From an uncultured Collinsella sp. (GTDB lineage Bacteria > Actinomycetota > Coriobacteriia > Coriobacteriales > Coriobacteriaceae): 14,361 bases of DNA. Numbering within the stretch: position 1 is the first letter of the stretch; each line of letters begins with the position of its first letter. Below, piece by piece: positions 7,437-13,869 of the stretch. The notes under the pieces are model-generated. The model saw only the letters and a list, made by a program, of their open reading frames with translations, had not been told where the DNA came from and ran no database searches. Both the position numbers and the translations under genes were made by a program. The DNA is taken from the NCBI GenBank assembly GCA_900553165.1, contig USCN01000013.1:1-14361 (forward strand). Reading direction: 5' to 3'.

Positions 7437-7446
7437 GAAACGTTTC
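7437..7446. promoter_or_regulatory. LacI-family-type operator candidate GAAACGTTTC
   Basis: This perfect palindrome with a central CG matches the general form of LacI/GalR-family operators. It lies about 25 nt downstream of the predicted start of the PTS IIA transcript, where a bound repressor would block elongation or initiation. No LacI-type gene is in the window, so the regulator would act from elsewhere. Confidence 0.45.
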
Positions 7447-7459
7447 CGGCAAACCACAC

Positions 7460-7476
7460 GCGTGCAACATGCACGC
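7460..7476 (+). promoter_or_regulatory. Short leader hairpin before PTS IIA
   Basis: GCGTGC-AACAT-GCACGC forms a 6-bp GC-rich stem with a 5-nt loop, 10 nt upstream of the GGAGG ribosome site at 7487. It leaves the site exposed and could stabilise the leader or be a DNA palindrome for a regulator. Confidence 0.3.
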
Positions 7477-7496
7477 CTGATACGTTGGAGGCATCT

Positions 7497-8060
7497 ATGG
7501 GTCTGCTCGATTCGCTCAAGTCCACGTTCACTTCGTCGGGCGAGGCGTCCGTTCCGCCCGCAGCAAGCTTCGCCACCCGCGAAGGCGTCATCTACGCTCC
7601 CGTCAACGGCGTGCTCGTCAATCTGAGTGAGGTTCCCGACGAGACCATCGCCTCGGGCATGCTCGGCCAGGGCTACGGCATCGAGCCCATTACCGGCACC
7701 ATTTACGCCCCCGCTAACGGCCGTATCGGCGCCACCACCGTCACCAACCACTCCATCGGCATGATCACCGAGGACGGTCTTCGCGTGTTCATCCATGTTG
7801 GCCTAGGCACCGTGGAAATGAACGGCAAGGGTTTTGCCCGCTTTGTCGAGATGGGTGACACGGTCAAGGCCGGCCAGCCGCTCATCAGCTTCGATCGCGA
7901 GGCCATCAAGGCCGCCGGCCACGAGGACATCGTGACCGTCATCATCTCCGAGCTCGATCGTCTTAAGAGCATCGACCATGTCGGCGAGTCCGGAACGCTT
8001 ATCGGCGGCAACCCGCTCGTCAAGCTGGGCGACCCGCTGCTGGTAGCCAAGACCAAGTAG
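7497..8060 (+). CDS. PTS glucose-type IIA component, stand-alone
   Basis: This is a 187-residue soluble phosphocarrier of the phosphoenolpyruvate sugar phosphotransferase system, equivalent to EIIA-Glc (Crr). It takes phosphate from HPr and passes it to a IIB domain of a sugar permease. The active-site region is intact: H85 in TNHSIGMI (the assisting His) and H100 in VFIHVGLGTVEMNGKGF (the phosphorylated His). The IIA fold spans about 28-187, and the first 27 residues form a low-complexity Ser/Ala-rich lead not needed for catalysis. The ATG at 7497 is chosen for GGAGG 5 nt upstream. No IIB/IIC gene is adjacent, so it must serve permeases encoded elsewhere. It has its own terminator. A regulatory role like that of E. 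coli Crr cannot be judged here. Confidence 0.93.
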   Translation: MGLLDSLKSTFTSSGEASVPPAASFATREGVIYAPVNGVLVNLSEVPDETIASGMLGQGYGIEPITGTIYAPANGRIGATTVTNHSIGMITEDGLRVFIHVGLGTVEMNGKGFARFVEMGDTVKAGQPLISFDREAIKAAGHEDIVTVIISELDRLKSIDHVGESGTLIGGNPLVKLGDPLLVAKTK

Positions 8061-8092
8061 CCAGGCCCCGCGCCACACAGCCAAAAGGCAAC

Positions 8093-8136
8093 ACGAAAAG
8101 CGCCCACGAGCATTTGCCGTGGGCGCTTTTCGTTTG
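8093..8136 (+). terminator. Terminator after PTS IIA
   Basis: ACGAAAAGCGCCCACG (8093-8108) and CGTGGGCGCTTTTCGT (8118-8133) form a perfect 16-bp stem with a 9-nt loop, 33 bp past the stop codon. A short T run (8127-8130) lies at the 3' end of the right arm. Confidence 0.88.
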
Positions 8137-8188
8137 AAAAACCATCCCGCCAATGCCTTATCTGTATAGCCCAAATGAGCCGAGCTGC

Positions 8189-8194
8189 TAGAAT
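8189..8194 (+). promoter_or_regulatory. Possible -10 element for asnS
   Basis: TAGAAT (5 of 6 to consensus) lies 46 nt upstream of the asnS start. No good -35 hexamer stands 16-18 bp before it. It is the best candidate in the interval after the PTS terminator. Confidence 0.35.
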
Positions 8195-8240
8195 ATCGAA
8201 CTGTATGGATAACTATCATTCAACCGTTATGGGAGGATAC

Positions 8241-9644
8241 GTGAACCGCACCAAAATCGCGCAGCTTTACGCCGATGCCGAGTCGCTTGGCGGCCAGACC
8301 GTCACCGTCGCCGGCTGGGTCAAGTCCATCCGCGACATGAAGAACTTTGGCTTTGTTACGCTCAACGACGGCAGCTGCTTCCGCGACCTGCAGGTCGTCA
8401 TGAACCGCGAGGCACTCGACAACTACGACGAGATCGCCCATCAAAACGTCTCGGCCGCACTCATTTGCACCGGCACCGTCAAGCTGACCCCCGATGCGCC
8501 CCAGCCCTTCGAGCTTTCTGCCACCTCCATCGAGGTCGAGGGCGTCAGCGCCCCGGATTACCCGCTGCAGAAGAAGCGCGCAACCGTCGAGTTCCTGCGC
8601 ACCCAGCAGCACCTGCGCCCGCGCACCAACCTGTTCCGCGCCGTGTTCCGCATCCGTTCTGTCGCGGCTGCCGCCATCCACCGCTTCTTCCAGGAGCAGG
8701 GCTTTGTCTACGTCAACACCCCCATCATCACCACGAGTGACTGCGAGGGCGCCGGCGAGATGTTCCGCGTGACCACGCTCGACCCCAAAAATCCGCCCCT
8801 CACCGAGTCCGGCGAGGTCGACTGGAGCCAGGACTTCTTTGGCAAGCACGCGAGCCTTACCGTGTCCGGCCAGCTCAATGCCGAGAACTTTGCCATGGCC
8901 TTTGGCGACGTGTACACCTTTGGCCCCACCTTCCGCGCCGAAAACTCCAACACCACGCGCCACGCCGCCGAGTTTTGGATGATCGAGCCCGAGATGGCCT
9001 TTGCCGACCTGAACGACTACATGGATAACGCCGAGGCCATGCTCAAGTACGTCCTTAAGGACGTTATGGCTACCTGCCCCGACGAGCTCAATATGCTCAA
9101 CAAGTTTGTGGACAAGGGCCTGATCGAGCGCCTGGACCATGTGGCAAACTCCGACTTTGCCCGCGTTACCTACACCGAGGCTGTCGAAATCCTGGAGCAG
9201 GCAGTCGCTGCTGGCCACCAGTTTGATTACCCCGTCAGCTGGGGCATCGACCTGCAGACCGAGCACGAGCGTTTCCTGACCGAGGAGCACTTTAAGCGAC
9301 CGACCTTCGTAACCGACTACCCGGCCGAGATCAAGGCGTTCTACATGCGCATGAACGAGGACGGCAAGACCGTCGCCGCCGCCGACTGCCTGGTTCCCGG
9401 TATCGGCGAGATTATCGGCGGCTCCCAGCGCGAGGAGCGCCTGGATCTGCTCGAGGCCCGCATCAAGGACCTGGGCATGAATCCCGAGCAGTACAAGTAC
9501 TACCTTGACCTGCGCCGCTACGGTTCCTGCAAGCACGCCGGCTACGGCTTGGGCTTCGAGCGCTTGGTCATGTATCTGACCGGCGTGGGCAACATCCGCG
9601 ACGTCCTGCCGCACCCGCGCACCGTGGGCAACGCCGACTTCTAA
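8241..9644 (+). CDS. asnS: Asparaginyl-tRNA synthetase
   Basis: This 467-residue cytoplasmic class IIb aminoacyl-tRNA synthetase joins asparagine to tRNA-Asn using ATP. The N-terminal OB-fold anticodon domain covers about 20-105 ([18 protein letters not shown]). The catalytic domain carries HLRPRTN (124-130), DCEGAGEMF (167-175), the motif 2 block [11 protein letters not shown] (231-241) and motif 3 GLGFER (436-441). [15 protein letters not shown] precedes motif 3. Length and order match bacterial AsnRS (466 residues in E. coli). The start is GTG at 8241, with GGGAGG 4 nt upstream. In-frame ATGs upstream would put the ribosome site inside the gene and add residues not seen in the family. Having a dedicated enzyme means Asn-tRNA need not be made by amidation. 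It has its own terminator. Confidence 0.98.
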   Translation: MNRTKIAQLYADAESLGGQTVTVAGWVKSIRDMKNFGFVTLNDGSCFRDLQVVMNREALDNYDEIAHQNVSAALICTGTVKLTPDAPQPFELSATSIEVEGVSAPDYPLQKKRATVEFLRTQQHLRPRTNLFRAVFRIRSVAAAAIHRFFQEQGFVYVNTPIITTSDCEGAGEMFRVTTLDPKNPPLTESGEVDWSQDFFGKHASLTVSGQLNAENFAMAFGDVYTFGPTFRAENSNTTRHAAEFWMIEPEMAFADLNDYMDNAEAMLKYVLKDVMATCPDELNMLNKFVDKGLIERLDHVANSDFARVTYTEAVEILEQAVAAGHQFDYPVSWGIDLQTEHERFLTEEHFKRPTFVTDYPAEIKAFYMRMNEDGKTVAAADCLVPGIGEIIGGSQREERLDLLEARIKDLGMNPEQYKYYLDLRRYGSCKHAGYGLGFERLVMYLTGVGNIRDVLPHPRTVGNADF

Positions 9645-9685
9645 TCGCCACAGCGCCACCGAACGCGTTCCAGCGCATCACGCCA

Positions 9686-9717
9686 GCGCCTCTCGGCAAG
9701 CCGAGGGGCGCTTTTTT
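9686..9717 (+). terminator. Intrinsic terminator after asnS
   Basis: GCGCCTCTCGG and CCGAGGGGCGC form an 11-bp stem (one G-U pair) around a CAAG loop. Six T residues (9712-9717) follow directly. This is a classic rho-independent terminator. Confidence 0.95.
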
Positions 9718-9730
9718 CAACAGTATCCGT

Positions 9731-9752
9731 CAAGCTTTTGGCAAGATTTTGG
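9731..9752. repeat. Two tandem 11-bp repeats upstream of the WYL regulator
   Basis: CAAGCTTTTGG and CAAGATTTTGG abut exactly and differ at one base. The spacing is one helical turn. They lie between the asnS terminator and the regulator gene, where an operator would be expected. The rest of the 9718-9893 gap shows no gene. Confidence 0.45.
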
Positions 9753-9893
9753 TCAGTTGAGCAGGGCTGTTGAAAACTCGACCCGCCGCTTGCCGACGAC
9801 TACCGACCGCCCGGAGTGTCCTGCACCCCTGGGAAAGCCCCGCGCCCTAGGCTCCATACCGTCGCCACCCAAAACGGAAAGGACGTGGACGCC

Positions 9894-10679
9894 ATGACCG
9901 AAACCGCTGTTGAAACTTACGAGACCACGACGAGGGGCGCCGCCTCGATGGCAGCCTATCGCGCCGTTCGCATCCTGCAATTATTAAGCGAAAACACCGG
10001 CGAGGACAAGGCCATGCTTTCCGATGAGTTGATCCGGCGTCTCGCCCATCCCGACGACCCCGCCCGCATGCCCATCTCGGCGGCGCGGCGCAGCATCTAC
10101 ACCGCCATCTCCGCACTTCGCCATGCCGGATACGAAATTGAATACAAGCGCGGCGTGGGGTATCGGCTCTTGACCCGTCCGCTCACCGACGAAGAGATCA
10201 TCCGGCTCCACGGCATGGTCATGCGCAACCGCTCTACGCCCATCGCCATTCGAAAAAGCATGGCGCAGCACCTGGTCGCCATGGCGAGTGCCGACGTTCG
10301 CGGCTACCTCGATGCACCCGAGCCTGCTCCAAGCGCAGGCGACAAATCCACCAAGGCCATACGCAAGCCCGTCAAGCGCATCGATGCCTGCGAGCTCATC
10401 GAGCAGGCCATCGACCACGGAACCACGGTGAGTTTTGATATTTCGAGTGTCACGGCACGCGGAGAGGTCGAAGTGGCGCGGATGACACTCCGGCCCTTTG
10501 CCATCAAGCAACGAGACGGCATCTCGTATTTGCTGGGAACGGTCTATGACGCGCGAGGCGCCGACGACACGCTGCGTACCGTTGAGATCGGCCGCATGAG
10601 AAACGTCACCACACGTCTCCTCGACGGCAAGAAGCTCTTCGCCGTCCTGGACGAGGACGATGCCTCCTCCGCCGCATAA
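9894..10679 (+). CDS. WYL-domain transcriptional regulator
   Basis: This 261-residue cytoplasmic DNA-binding protein has an N-terminal winged-helix region at about 21-93. RRSIYTAISALRHAGYEIEY looks like the recognition helix and wing, followed by GVGYRLL. A helical linker follows, then a WYL-type ligand-sensing domain at about 164-243 (MTLRPFAIKQRDGISYLLGTVYD, then RTVEIGRMRNV). The Trp-Tyr-Leu signature itself appears as SYL, so it is a divergent member. The start is uncertain. The ATG at 9894 has AAGGA 10 nt upstream. An in-frame GTG at 9885 lies too close to that site, and the ATG at 9816 has no visible site. The gene lies 160 bp before the ABC importer on the same strand, so it may regulate it. 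Neither the ligand nor the targets are visible. Confidence 0.75.
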   Translation: MTETAVETYETTTRGAASMAAYRAVRILQLLSENTGEDKAMLSDELIRRLAHPDDPARMPISAARRSIYTAISALRHAGYEIEYKRGVGYRLLTRPLTDEEIIRLHGMVMRNRSTPIAIRKSMAQHLVAMASADVRGYLDAPEPAPSAGDKSTKAIRKPVKRIDACELIEQAIDHGTTVSFDISSVTARGEVEVARMTLRPFAIKQRDGISYLLGTVYDARGADDTLRTVEIGRMRNVTTRLLDGKKLFAVLDEDDASSAA

Positions 10680-10748
10680 GACCCTCCGCCGCCCATTCGA
10701 CTACCCGTACCGCCCATCCGATTCTGTATTAAAAAACCCGCCAGGCTG

Positions 10749-10776
10749 TTGTAAAAATGGACATCAGCGCTACTAT
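10749..10776 (+). promoter_or_regulatory. Candidate promoter of the ABC importer operon
   Basis: TTGTAA (10749-10754), a 16-bp spacer and TACTAT (10771-10776) match the consensus at 4 of 6 positions each. They lie about 65 nt before the binding-protein start codon. Its presence suggests the importer is transcribed separately from the WYL gene, after which no terminator is visible. Confidence 0.45.
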
Positions 10777-10781
10777 AGTTC

Positions 10782-10807
10782 CACTTGCACTTTGTCCCAG
10801 TGCAGTG
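10782..10807 (+). promoter_or_regulatory. Hairpin at the 5' end of the ABC importer mRNA
   Basis: CACTTGCACT and AGTGCAGTG pair over 9 bp with one bulged T and a 7-nt loop (TTGTCCC). It begins at or next to the predicted transcription start. It could protect the mRNA 5' end, or as DNA be an inverted-repeat operator. No alternative terminator structure is visible, so a riboswitch is not claimed. Confidence 0.4.
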
Positions 10808-10839
10808 TTTCCAGCCATTTTTATACTGGGGGTAATGAT

Positions 10840-11820
10840 ATGAAGGACATCACCATCAGCCGCAGGAGCCTTCTGGTCTCCGCCGGTCTGCTCGCGCTCG
10901 CCCCGCTCGCCGGATGCGGCGGCAACTCTGGTTCCGGCTCTGCTGCCGCCGGTTCCGACTACACCATCGGCGTTCTGCAACTCACCGAGCACTCCGCACT
11001 CGATGCCGCCAACGACGGCTTTGTCAAGGCCATCAAGGAGAGCGGCCTTAAGGTCAAGATCGACCAGAAGAACGCCCAGAACGACCAGTCCACGTGTAAG
11101 TCCATTGCCGACAAGTTTGTGGGCGACAACGTCAACCTGATTTATGCCATCGCCACGCCCGCCGCGCAGGCTGCCGCCGGCGCCACGGCCGATATCCCCA
11201 TCGTGGGCTGTGCCATCACCGACTACGCCGCCTCCGGCCTGGTCCAGGACAACGACAAGCCCAGCACCAACGTCACGGGCGCTTCCGACCTCACCCCAGT
11301 CGCCGAGCAGCTCGAGATGATGCAGAAGGTCCTGCCCGACGTTAAAAAGGTCGGCCTGCTCTACTGCACCGCCGAGTCCAACTCCGACGTCCAGATCAAA
11401 GCCGCCAAGAAGGAGCTCAACAAGCTGGGCCTCGAGTACACCGATTTCACCGTCTCGAGCTCCAACGAGATTCAGTCCGTCGTCGAGTCTGCCGTGGGCA
11501 AGGTCGACGCGCTGTACTCCCCCACTGACAACACCATCGCCGCGGGCGCTTCGCAGGTCGGCCAGATCTGCAAGGAGAATAAGCTCCCCTTCGTGACCGG
11601 CGAGGAGGGTATGTGCATGGCCGGCGGCCTGTTCACCCTCTCCATCAACTATAAGGACCTGGGCTACGCCGCGGGCGAGATGGCCGTTAAGATCCTGAAG
11701 GGCGAGGCCAAGCCCGAGGATATGCCGATCAAGCACCTCTCGAGCAAGGACCTGGTCGTCGTCAAGAACGACGAGATGGCCGAGGCTCTGGGTATCGACC
11801 TTTCCGCTCTGGACGAGTAG
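10840..11820 (+). CDS. ABC transporter substrate-binding lipoprotein, TrpX-like family
   Basis: This 326-residue extracytoplasmic binding protein captures a small solute for the permease and ATPase encoded next to it. Residues 1-26 are a lipoprotein signal peptide: TISRRSLLVSAG, a hydrophobic stretch, and lipobox LAGC with lipidated C26. The SRRSLL segment is Tat-like. A GGNSGSGSAAAGS linker follows. The mature part (about 40-320) is a two-lobed periplasmic-binding fold of the ABC_sub_bind family, with YTIGVLQLTEHSALD, IATPAAQAA and VDALYSPTDNTIA. The ATG at 10840 has GGGGG 7 nt upstream. Family members include TrpX, linked to tryptophan uptake through T-box control in Firmicutes. No tryptophan-specific signal is seen here, so the cargo (aromatic amino acid or other) is unproven. 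Confidence 0.9.
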   Translation: MKDITISRRSLLVSAGLLALAPLAGCGGNSGSGSAAAGSDYTIGVLQLTEHSALDAANDGFVKAIKESGLKVKIDQKNAQNDQSTCKSIADKFVGDNVNLIYAIATPAAQAAAGATADIPIVGCAITDYAASGLVQDNDKPSTNVTGASDLTPVAEQLEMMQKVLPDVKKVGLLYCTAESNSDVQIKAAKKELNKLGLEYTDFTVSSSNEIQSVVESAVGKVDALYSPTDNTIAAGASQVGQICKENKLPFVTGEEGMCMAGGLFTLSINYKDLGYAAGEMAVKILKGEAKPEDMPIKHLSSKDLVVVKNDEMAEALGIDLSALDE

Positions 11821-11891
11821 CGCCGTGCGCGGTAACGCGTCTAGGGCCCGCACGCGCGCCACAGCCGCGTTATTCAATATCTGAGTCCTTG

Positions 11892-11920
11892 GGGCGAACG
11901 CTAAAGACCGGCGTTCGCCC
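11892..11920 (+). terminator. Hairpin between binding-protein and permease genes
   Basis: GGGCGAACGC and GCGTTCGCCC form a perfect 10-bp stem with a 9-nt loop, 71 bp after the binding-protein stop. The following TGCTTGTTTC is only partly T-rich, so it may be a partial terminator or a 3'-end stabiliser. Either would raise binding-protein expression over the membrane components. Confidence 0.55.
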
Positions 11921-12024
11921 TGCTTGTTTCGGATGAGACAAAACATCCGTCCGCAGCTCTTTTATGCATTGGTACCGCTATTATGGAAAATCACGTGTCC
12001 ACCCTATCCTAGGAGGTATGAAGC

Positions 12025-12948
12025 ATGCTCATTGCATTGCAGGGCGCCGTTTCGCAGGGCGTCCTCTGGGGCATTATGGTGCTTGGCGTGTTTATCACGT
12101 TCCGCCTGCTCGACATCCCCGATATGACCTGCGACGGCAGCTTTGCCCTCGGCGGCTGTGTCTGCGCCGTACTCATCGTCAACAATAACGTCGACCCCTT
12201 GCTCGCCGTGCTGGCCGGCATGTGCGCCGGCGCCATCGCGGGCGCCGTCACGGGCATCTTGACCACCGTCTTTGAGATTCCCGCAATCCTCGCCGGAATC
12301 CTTACGCAGATCAGTCTGTGGTCCATCAACCTGCGCATCATGGGCAAGTCCAACACGCCCATCCTTGCCAAGGGCACTATCTTCTCATCCGTCAGCAACA
12401 TGACGGGCCTGCCGCAGTCCACTGTTGCCATTATCCTAGGCATTGTGCTGGCCGTGGCCATCGTCGCCATCCTGTACTGGTTCTTTGGCACCGAGATCGG
12501 CTCGGCGCTGCGTGCCACCGGCAACAACGAGTACATGATCCGCGCCCTAGGCGTCAACACCAACTCCACCAAAATGATCGCCCTCGTGCTCTCCAACGCC
12601 CTCATTGGCCTTTCGGGTGCGCTCATCTGCCAGAGCCAGAAGTATGCCGACATTGGCATGGGTACCGGCGCCATCGTTATCGGTCTTGCCGCCATCGTCA
12701 TCGGCGAGGTGCTCGGCCGCCTGCTGCCCGGCGGTCTCACGCAGTTCTCCGTCCGTCTGGCCTCCGCCGTCTTTGGCTCCGTGGTGTACTTCCTCATCCG
12801 CGCCATCGTGCTGCAACTGGGCATGGACGCCAACGACATGAAGCTGCTCTCCGCCGTGATCGTCGCCGTGGCCCTGTGCGTGCCCGTGGTTTGGGAGCGC
12901 TATAAGCTCCGCAGCTCCTACACGAAGGGAGATGAGGCAGATGCTTAA
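12025..12948 (+). CDS. ABC transporter permease, TrpY-like (BPD_transp_2 family)
   Basis: This 307-residue inner-membrane permease of the branched-chain-amino-acid-type family has about eight hydrophobic segments. RLLDIPDMTCDGSFALGG near residues 32-49 is a hallmark of this TrpXYZ-like subgroup. GSALRATGNNEYMIRALGVN at about 160-180 is the cytoplasmic loop that should contact the ATPase. The start is fixed by AGGAGG 8 nt before the ATG at 12025. The stop codon overlaps the start of the ATPase gene. Together with the neighbouring lipoprotein and ATPase it forms a complete importer. A single permease gene implies a homodimeric channel. The C-terminal tail (YKLRSSYTKGDEADA) is short, polar and cytoplasmic. 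Confidence 0.93.
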   Translation: MLIALQGAVSQGVLWGIMVLGVFITFRLLDIPDMTCDGSFALGGCVCAVLIVNNNVDPLLAVLAGMCAGAIAGAVTGILTTVFEIPAILAGILTQISLWSINLRIMGKSNTPILAKGTIFSSVSNMTGLPQSTVAIILGIVLAVAIVAILYWFFGTEIGSALRATGNNEYMIRALGVNTNSTKMIALVLSNALIGLSGALICQSQKYADIGMGTGAIVIGLAAIVIGEVLGRLLPGGLTQFSVRLASAVFGSVVYFLIRAIVLQLGMDANDMKLLSAVIVAVALCVPVVWERYKLRSSYTKGDEADA

Positions 12949-13735
12949 GCTCTCGCACGTCAAGAAGACCTTTAACAAGGGCACCGTCACCGAGAAGCGC
13001 GCGCTCACCGACGTCGACCTCACCCTCAACGATGGCGACTTTGTAACCGTGATTGGCGGCAACGGCGCCGGCAAGTCCACGCTGCTCAATATGATCGCCG
13101 GCGTGTATCCGCTTGATTCGGGTGTTATTGAGCTCGACGGCACCGACATCTCGCGTCTGAGCGAGTCGCAGCGCGCCAAGTACCTGGGCCGTGTGTTCCA
13201 GGACCCCATGCGCGGCACCGCAGCCGACATGCAAATTGCCGAAAACCTGGCCCTCGCCAAGCGCCGCGGCCAGCGTCGCGGTCTTTCGTGGGGCGTCACC
13301 AAGGCCGAGAAGGACGAGTACGTTGAGCTGCTCAAGCGCCTGGACCTCGGTCTGGACACGCGCCTCAACGCCAAGGTCGGCCTGCTCTCGGGCGGCCAGC
13401 GCCAGGCACTCACCCTGCTGATGGCCACGCTCACCAAGCCGCGCCTGTTGCTGCTCGACGAGCACACGGCGGCCCTCGACCCCAAGACGGCTTCTAAGGT
13501 GCTCAATCTGACCGAGGAGATTGTCGACGAGAACCACCTGACCACGCTCATGGTCACGCACAACATGAACGACGCCATCCGTCTGGGCAATCGCCTGATC
13601 ATGATGCACGAAGGCCACGTGATCTACGACGTGGCCGGCGATGAGAAGAAGTCGCTCACCGTCGCCGACCTGCTCCAGAAGTTCGAGGAGGTCTCGGGCG
13701 GCGAGCTCGCCAACGACCGCATGCTGCTGAGCTAA
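12941..13735 (+). CDS. ABC transporter ATP-binding protein, TrpZ-like
   Basis: This 264-residue cytoplasmic ATPase powers the importer. All nucleotide-binding motifs are intact: Walker A GGNGAGKST (39-47), Q-loop Q87 in VFQDP, signature LSGGQ (149-153), Walker B LLLLDE with D173 and E174, D-loop ALDP, and switch H207 in VTHN. DEHTAALDPKTA is typical of this importer subgroup. The ATG at 12941 overlaps the permease stop by 8 nt (ATGCTTAA), so translation is coupled. GGGAG 9 nt upstream serves as ribosome site. An in-frame ATG at 12932 directly abuts that site and is less likely. It is the last gene of the operon, followed within about 10 bp by a long hairpin. Confidence 0.95.
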   Translation: MLKLSHVKKTFNKGTVTEKRALTDVDLTLNDGDFVTVIGGNGAGKSTLLNMIAGVYPLDSGVIELDGTDISRLSESQRAKYLGRVFQDPMRGTAADMQIAENLALAKRRGQRRGLSWGVTKAEKDEYVELLKRLDLGLDTRLNAKVGLLSGGQRQALTLLMATLTKPRLLLLDEHTAALDPKTASKVLNLTEEIVDENHLTTLMVTHNMNDAIRLGNRLIMMHEGHVIYDVAGDEKKSLTVADLLQKFEEVSGGELANDRMLLS

Positions 13736-13742
13736 CGACCTA

Positions 13743-13785
13743 GAAAACCACCACAAAGGGGACAGGCACCTTTGTGGTGGTTTTC
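13743..13785. terminator. Long hairpin after the ABC operon, REP-like sequence
   Basis: GAAAACCACCACAAAGG (13743-13759) and CCTTTGTGGTGGTTTTC (13769-13785) form a perfect 17-bp stem with loop GGACAGGCA. The A-run on the left and T-run on the right make it a plausible terminator in both directions. The GGGGACAGGCACC core resembles a dispersed intergenic repeat motif I recall from several bacterial genomes, so it may be a repeat recruited as terminator. Confidence 0.8.
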
Positions 13786-13828
13786 GTTAACCCTTATATC
13801 GAGCGCAGAAGCCCGTCCAATGTGAACT

Positions 13829-13862
13829 GCCTCCCATTTCTTGGACATGAGAAATGGGAGGC
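13829..13862 (+). promoter_or_regulatory. Hairpin sequestering the orfA ribosome-binding site
   Basis: GCCTCCCATTTCT (13829-13841) and AGAAATGGGAGGC (13850-13862) form a perfect 13-bp stem with loop TGGACATG. The right arm contains the GGGAGG ribosome site that lies 8 nt before the orfA ATG. The left arm lies in the terminal repeat, so transcripts entering from outside would fold and hide the site. Confidence 0.75.
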
Positions 13863-13869
13863 TTTCTTT

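Noticed and set aside
7251..7796. Extended N-terminus (182 residues) for the alpha/beta hydrolase
   Set aside because: The extension is antisense to the PTS IIA gene, and the inner ATG has GGAGG at good spacing and begins a complete hydrolase fold.
8220..9659. Minus-strand open frame (479 codons) covering all of asnS
   Set aside because: asnS matches its family end to end. The reverse frame is a by-product of GC-rich third codon positions.
10729..11946. Minus-strand open frame (405 codons) opposite the binding-protein gene
   Set aside because: The product is Val/Leu/Gly/Asp-rich without motifs, and the plus-strand lipoprotein has a signal peptide and ribosome site.
11970..11985. TGGTACCGC resembling the T-box consensus, upstream of the permease
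   Set aside because: Only 9 of 14 consensus positions match. I see no stem I, specifier loop or alternative terminator in the 204-bp interval, so a T-box riboswitch is not supported.
12547..13756. Minus-strand open frames opposite the permease and ATPase
   Set aside because: They lie opposite genes with complete functional motifs and show no family features of their own.
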